Below, one piece after another: positions 60,662 to 64,000 of a stretch of DNA of 64,000 nt (positions are counted from its first letter, which is position 1; each line of letters begins with the position of its first letter). A program made the position numbers and the translations under genes. The stretch comes from Fictibacillus terranigra (GTDB lineage Bacteria > Bacillota > Bacilli > Bacillales > Fictibacillaceae). The notes beneath the pieces are model-generated. The model made no database searches, had not been told where the DNA came from, and saw only the letters and a list, made by a program, of their open reading frames with translations. The DNA is taken from contig NZ_JAUHLN010000002.1 in assembly GCF_030412265.1 (NCBI RefSeq), positions 1,315,942-1,379,941 of the forward strand. The letters run 5' to 3'.

Positions 60662-60686
60662 TGTATAATAAGAGTCTTATTATACA
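60662..60686. repeat. 25-bp perfect inverted repeat
   Basis: Arms TGTATAATAAGA and TCTTATTATACA flank a single G. It lies just after the PP2C-like gene and resembles a dimeric-repressor operator (TetR/MarR-like) or a hairpin. Confidence 0.6.
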
Positions 60687-60699
60687 AGCACCGCATTTT

Positions 60700-60750
60700 G
60701 GTGTCAGGCACCCCCTTTTGACACTTGTGTAACACCCGTGCCTGGCACCG
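60700..60750. repeat. Pair of palindromic repeat copies at the exporter truncation point
   Basis: GGTGTCAGGCACC (60700-60712) and CGTGCCTGGCACCG (60737-60750) are near copies of the palindrome at 35543 and 41372 and can pair with each other. The exporter remnant loses its reading similarity here. Confidence 0.65.
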
Positions 60751-60754
60751 TCTG

Positions 60755-62073
60755 CTGTAATTTTTTCGAGTATAGGCGCAGGGATCATTGCCCTTGCCTG
60801 CTCGGACAGGATCTGTCTTGCATCGCCTGCTCCGCTGCCCGGCATGGTTCCTCCCATTCCGTTAAATGTTTCCTTTAGCTGTGAGGCCAGATCGCTCCTT
60901 TGAATGGTACCGAAGATAGTTATTCCGAGCGTCATTCCGAGCGAACGTATAAAATTGCTTGTTGATGTAGCGGAACCTGTCTGCAGCATGCCGAAATTAT
61001 GGATGGCTGCCATGCTGAGTACAGAGAAGGAAAATCCTATCCCCAGACCGACAACGATCATATACAGCGTCAGTACCAGCCTGCTCGTATCCGGTGTGAT
61101 TGTGCTCAATAATGCAAATCCACCGATCATAATGATCCCAGAAAGAAACTTAATATTGCGGTAGCTCATCTTGGAAGTCAGAAATCCCCCAAGCTGTACG
61201 GTAACGACTGAACCAAGCATCATTGGAAGCAGGATCAGCCCTGAGTTGGTCGCCGTTCCCCCGTAAACGCCCTGAACAAAAATGGGAATATAAACCGTAG
61301 CTGCCATAAACGTGGCTCCGTAGAAGAACGCAACGATTGTACTGCCCGCAAACAGGCGGTTCTGGAACATTTTAAATGAAATGATCGGTTCTTCCGCTTT
61401 TCGTTCCACTCCCAAAAACAGAAGAAACAGTACAGCAAATCCTGCCCAACAAACTGATGATCTGCCAGGAGCTCCAATCAAACTTCTGGCCGCCAAGTTC
61501 CAGTGAAAACATGAGGCAAACGACAGCTCCGATCAATGTTACGGCGCCGAGCCAGTCGATTTTTTGCTTCGTATGAACATGTGATTCTTTATAGAATAAA
61601 CCCACGAACACCAACGCCAGAATTCCCAATGGCAGGTTGATGTAAAAAACCCAGTGCCAACTGATGTTATCGGTGATATACGCCCCAAGAAGCGGGCCGA
61701 AAATACTGGAAAGCCCAAAGACCGCTCCAAACAGCCCTCCCATTTTCCCTCTTTTTTCTGGAGGAAAGATATCAAAAACAATGGTAAACGCAATGGGAAT
61801 CAAGGCTCCTCCGCCAATCCCCTGTATCGCCCGGTAGATGCCGAGCTGAAGAATACTGTCAGCTGTTCCGCATAGTGACGAACCCACCATAAACAGGATC
61901 AGCCCAAAAATAAAGAATCTCTTTCTGCCGTACATATCCGACAGCTTCCCGAAAATCGGCATTCCTGCCATTTCAGCTACCATGTAGGCTGAGACTACCC
62001 ATACAAAGTTTTCAAGGCCACCCAGATCGCCGACGATTGTTCCCATCGCGGTAACTACGATCGTGTTGTCCAA
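60755..62073 (-). pseudogene. DHA2/EmrB-type drug exporter, frameshifted and truncated at both ends
   Basis: The remnant begins at LDNTIVVTAMGTIVGDLGG (usual position about residue 25-45), so the first helix is missing. Motif A follows as FGKLSDMYGRKRFFIFGL, then motif C-like GGALIPIAFTIVFDI. A frame change near 61452 leads to WAGFAVLFLLFLGVERKAEE and the later helices. The family C-terminus is absent after PAPILEKITA, where the sequence joins a palindromic repeat pair. The 5' cut abuts sequence of prophage type. It is not functional. Confidence 0.82.
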
Positions 62074-62092
62074 TGTTTCTTATTACAGCAAT

Positions 62093-62121
62093 AAAAAACC
62101 CCCTTATGCATTAAGGGGGTT
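62093..62121 (-). terminator. Terminator of the 167-aa gene
   Basis: AACCCCCTTA/TAAGGGGGTT stem plus T tract on the minus strand; it marks the left end of the prophage-type segment. Confidence 0.88.
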
Positions 62122-62623
62122 ACGCAAATAAACTGTACTCAAAATAACATAGAAAATATGTCTTTTTAAACTCATCATATTGTAATTGAGTAAAAAATTC
62201 CACATCTTGTTTTCGTTCAATTAAACGAAACATATCGTAAATACTTATTAATTCTTTAGCCTGTGGGCTTTCAAATTTTATTATTTCGTACTTCAAGCTA
62301 TTGAATTCTTCATAGGTAAAATCAATCTCTGAATTATGAAAGTAATAAGGAAATGGGGCTTCATTCTCTTGGAGTTGATATTTAAACTCATCGAATTTAA
62401 TTTGTGAGAAATTATGGTCAATCTCCGTTCTAATAAAATTTTCAATAGCACTTTTTGTGAATTCAGCCTGTTCCTCAACAGCTTCTTGTAATTTCTTATG
62501 TTCATTCTCAATTTGCATTTTAGCCCCTTTAATCGCTGCTTTATAGCCGACTATAGCACCAACGGTTCCAACAGCAAGGGTAACAACATTTGTAATGATA
62601 TTATTCAGCAAATCAATGTCCAT
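62120..62623 (-). CDS. Small membrane-anchored protein of unknown function
   Basis: The 167-residue product has one N-terminal helix (LLNNIITNVVTLAVGTVGAI), then a coiled region (KIENEHKKLQEAVEEQAEFT, about 38-57) and an acidic/aromatic C-terminal domain. Composition (AT-rich codons, Lys/Glu/Phe) differs from the genes at the left, consistent with phage-derived DNA. GGGGAAATGCCTTA precedes the ATG. No family recognised; it could be a host-interaction or defence cargo gene, but nothing proves it. Confidence 0.65.
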   Translation of the reverse strand: MDIDLLNNIITNVVTLAVGTVGAIVGYKAAIKGAKMQIENEHKKLQEAVEEQAEFTKSAIENFIRTEIDHNFSQIKFDEFKYQLQENEAPFPYYFHNSEIDFTYEEFNSLKYEIIKFESPQAKELISIYDMFRLIERKQDVEFFTQLQYDEFKKTYFLCYFEYSLFA

Positions 62624-62748
62624 TAAGGCATTTCCCCGTCTTTACCTTTTTTATTTTCATTTAACTATCTTCCTCAAACTTTTCTTTAATAAAACGATTA
62701 CAATTGACATTAAAGGTAATAGTAAATGATAAAGTTAATAAAGCTAAC

Positions 62749-63492
62749 TCACAAAGTTTCTTCATACCTCGCAATCAAAAAATCAATAAAATCCATTTCT
62801 TTTTCTTTACCGTCAGTGGTTTTTACTCTTCCAATCAGTTTTTTGGTTAAGGTCGTTTCTATTTCATAAGAATCGGTACAGAACGCACCACTAAGTGCAC
62901 CAATTTCTTTTGTGAGATGCCCCTTATTTCCTTCTTCGTTTTTCATTATAAATCTGAATTCCAGCTGTTCTTTAAACGCAAGGTCTTTCTTAAAAGGTCC
63001 TATTCTCCCATTTGTATTTTCTAAATCAATGTATTCAATAAAATTTAAGTACTCGACAGGAAAAGTATTTTTAAATTTCTTCACAAAGTCTGCAGTATCA
63101 GTTATAACCGCACAGCCTTCTCCGAATTTTTCTAGTTCTTTAGGGATAAGCCTGTCTATTTTACCCGCTTTATAGTCGTAAATTCGGTCAATACTAATAC
63201 CCGCCATACAATAGACATAACTATCCATTATTTCATCAAGGCTAATATCAACAAACCCGGTTCTAAGTTCTATTTCCTGCCCTTCAACGGTAATTGTTAC
63301 TTTAGGAGACTTGTACCTTTCAAAGACACCGTCATACTTATCTGCCCTCTTTATTTTTTTTTGTAATTCATCTTTCTCCAAATCTTTATAATGACCCAAC
63401 CTTTGCATAAAAATATTTCCTTTATTCAATAATGCTTCAACATGCTGTTTTTCCCCAAATTTTAGTAATAATGGTATGTCGATTTTCGGCAC
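62749..63492 (-). CDS. Uncharacterised phage-region protein
   Basis: The GTG at 63492 has GAGAGGAT 8 nt before it. The 247-residue soluble protein opens IDIPLLLKFGEKQHVEALLN, then IFMQRLGHYKDLEKDELQ and later DYKAGKIDRLIPKELEKFGE. It looks like an alpha/beta enzyme-like domain but has no motif I recognise. Codon use is AT-rich like its neighbours on the right. It is probably a phage or cargo gene. Confidence 0.62.
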   Translation of the reverse strand: MPKIDIPLLLKFGEKQHVEALLNKGNIFMQRLGHYKDLEKDELQKKIKRADKYDGVFERYKSPKVTITVEGQEIELRTGFVDISLDEIMDSYVYCMAGISIDRIYDYKAGKIDRLIPKELEKFGEGCAVITDTADFVKKFKNTFPVEYLNFIEYIDLENTNGRIGPFKKDLAFKEQLEFRFIMKNEEGNKGHLTKEIGALSGAFCTDSYEIETTLTKKLIGRVKTTDGKEKEMDFIDFLIARYEETL

Positions 63493-63683
63493 TTACAATT
63501 ATCCTCTCTCTAGCCGTTTTACCAATAATATTCTACCTCATTTTAATAACTTCCTTCTTTAGCTAAAAACTGCCTAGTTAGAGGGAACTTTGATAAATGG
63601 AAACTCAACATAATATTAAACTAACAGCACAAACATGAAATTTTTGAAAAACCTCTAAGGTGTTTTTCCCATACTTCACTTAT

Positions 63684-63698
63684 ACGAACATGTTTCGT
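63684..63698. promoter_or_regulatory. Short inverted repeat resembling a phage/SOS operator
   Basis: ACGAACATGTTTCGT has CGAA/TTCG arms similar to the Bacillus LexA box CGAAC-N4-GTTCG but is one base short. It lies upstream of the uncharacterised phage-region gene. Confidence 0.3.
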
Positions 63699-63702
63699 GC
63701 AT

Positions 63703-63736
63703 AAAAAAAGGAAGCCACTAATTAAAGTGACCTCCC
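63703..63736 (-). terminator. Terminator after the terminase-like gene
   Basis: GGAGGTCACTT pairs with AGTGGCTTCC on the minus strand, followed by TTTTTTT. Confidence 0.85.
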
Positions 63737-63742
63737 GTTGTC

Positions 63743-64000
63743 TTACAGTTCTACATAGTCTGCATCTATTATTGTTCTATCGTCTTCTTCATCTTCTTCA
63801 ATAAGGTCAATAACAAAGTGTGCTTGCTGTACCTCATGCTTCTGGACGAATGCCCCTTGGAATTTACCAAGCAATTCTACTGCCTTTACCCTGTCCCTTA
63901 ACGGCGGTTTAACCTTCCGTATGTTCCCCTTAAGGTCAATCATCTCGTCCTTATATTCAGGGTCAAGCATGTTATTTAATTCCTCTCGAAGTTGTACGGC
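63743..64000 (-). CDS. Phage terminase small subunit (C-terminal part)
   Basis: The frame is open to the right edge, so the start is outside. The visible 85 residues include ELNNMLDPEYKDEMIDLKGN and KVKPPLRDRVKAVELLGKFQ, then an acidic C-terminus (EEDEEDDRTIIDADYVEL). The RDRVKAVELLGK pattern is characteristic of small terminase subunits, which recognise phage DNA for packaging. It indicates a prophage (or phage-derived island) continuing to the right. Confidence 0.7.
   Translation of the reverse strand, partial: AVQLREELNNMLDPEYKDEMIDLKGNIRKVKPPLRDRVKAVELLGKFQGAFVQKHEVQQAHFVIDLIEEDEEDDRTIIDADYVEL

Noticed and set aside
60662-60750. CRISPR repeats
   Set aside because: Only two palindromic copies with unequal spacing; no array.
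63684-63698. LexA/SOS box
   Set aside because: The repeat is one base short of CGAAC-N4-GTTCG, so it is recorded only as a weak operator-like site.

Overview
The window reads as chromosomal DNA of a low-to-mid GC, spore-former-type Firmicute in the Bacillaceae (Bacillus/Fictibacillus-like). This rests on strong AGGAGG-type ribosome binding sites, hairpin-plus-U-tract terminators at most gene ends, a Rap-Phr quorum pair, an RsbR stressosome paralogue, OhrR/Ohr, HelD, a TPP riboswitch before thiC, a SAM-I riboswitch and a consensus SigW-type ECF promoter. No rRNA, tRNA, CRISPR array or insertion sequence was seen. The right edge (about 62.09 kb onward) looks like the end of a prophage.

Layout: 0-7 kb holds the end of a Gln/Pro/Gly-rich protein, a cation-efflux transporter, a UgtP-like glycosyltransferase, an ECF sigma / zinc anti-sigma / membrane-protein operon, a DUF2935 protein and an amino-acid permease. 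7-16 kb is electrophile and flavin stress metabolism: an MBL-fold protein, azoreductase, ring-cleaving dioxygenase, stressosome protein, flavodoxin-like reductase, and a MerR regulator divergent from an MFS pump. 16-28 kb has a ruined YhgE/Pip gene, an orphan SAM-I riboswitch, threonine synthase, a VanY-type peptidase, a nitroreductase, an APC permease and Nnr. 28-38 kb has Rap-Phr, an M36 metalloprotease, a FAD-linked oxidase with a short MFS protein, OhrR/Ohr, a luciferase-like oxidoreductase, a second nitroreductase and a cupin. 38-46 kb has membrane proteins, an EmrE-family exporter with a GntR regulator, a sugar isomerase, and thiC translationally coupled to a small Cys/His protein. 46-57 kb has a GT2 synthase, a Sco lipoprotein, a two-component system, DinB and SDR proteins, HelD and alkaline phosphatase. 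57-60.6 kb carries a SigW-type promoter driving a Ser/Tyr-rich basic peptide and a Hanks-type kinase, followed by a Pro-rich protein, a Dph6-like ATPase, a HIT protein and a PP2C-like phosphatase. 60.7-62.1 kb is a broken DHA2 exporter that ends at the prophage edge.

Two themes link the genes. One is oxidative, electrophile and envelope stress: azoreductase, two nitroreductases, Ohr, dioxygenase, RsbR, ECF sigma and the SigW-type promoter. Two of these promoters share an OhrR-like operator word. The other is gene decay: about ten genes are frameshifted, internally deleted or reduced to remnants (methyltransferase, M4 protease tail, UspA, YhgE/Pip, HxlR, response regulator, GNAT, second methyltransferase, membrane protein, DHA2 exporter). 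Several keep their original terminators.

The best candidates for something undescribed are the SigW-controlled peptide-kinase module with a nearby PP2C-like phosphatase, the orphan SAM riboswitch before a tiny FbpA-like gene, the azoR leader hairpin that would sequester its Shine-Dalgarno, and a strong promoter plus hairpin with no gene (54.3 kb).
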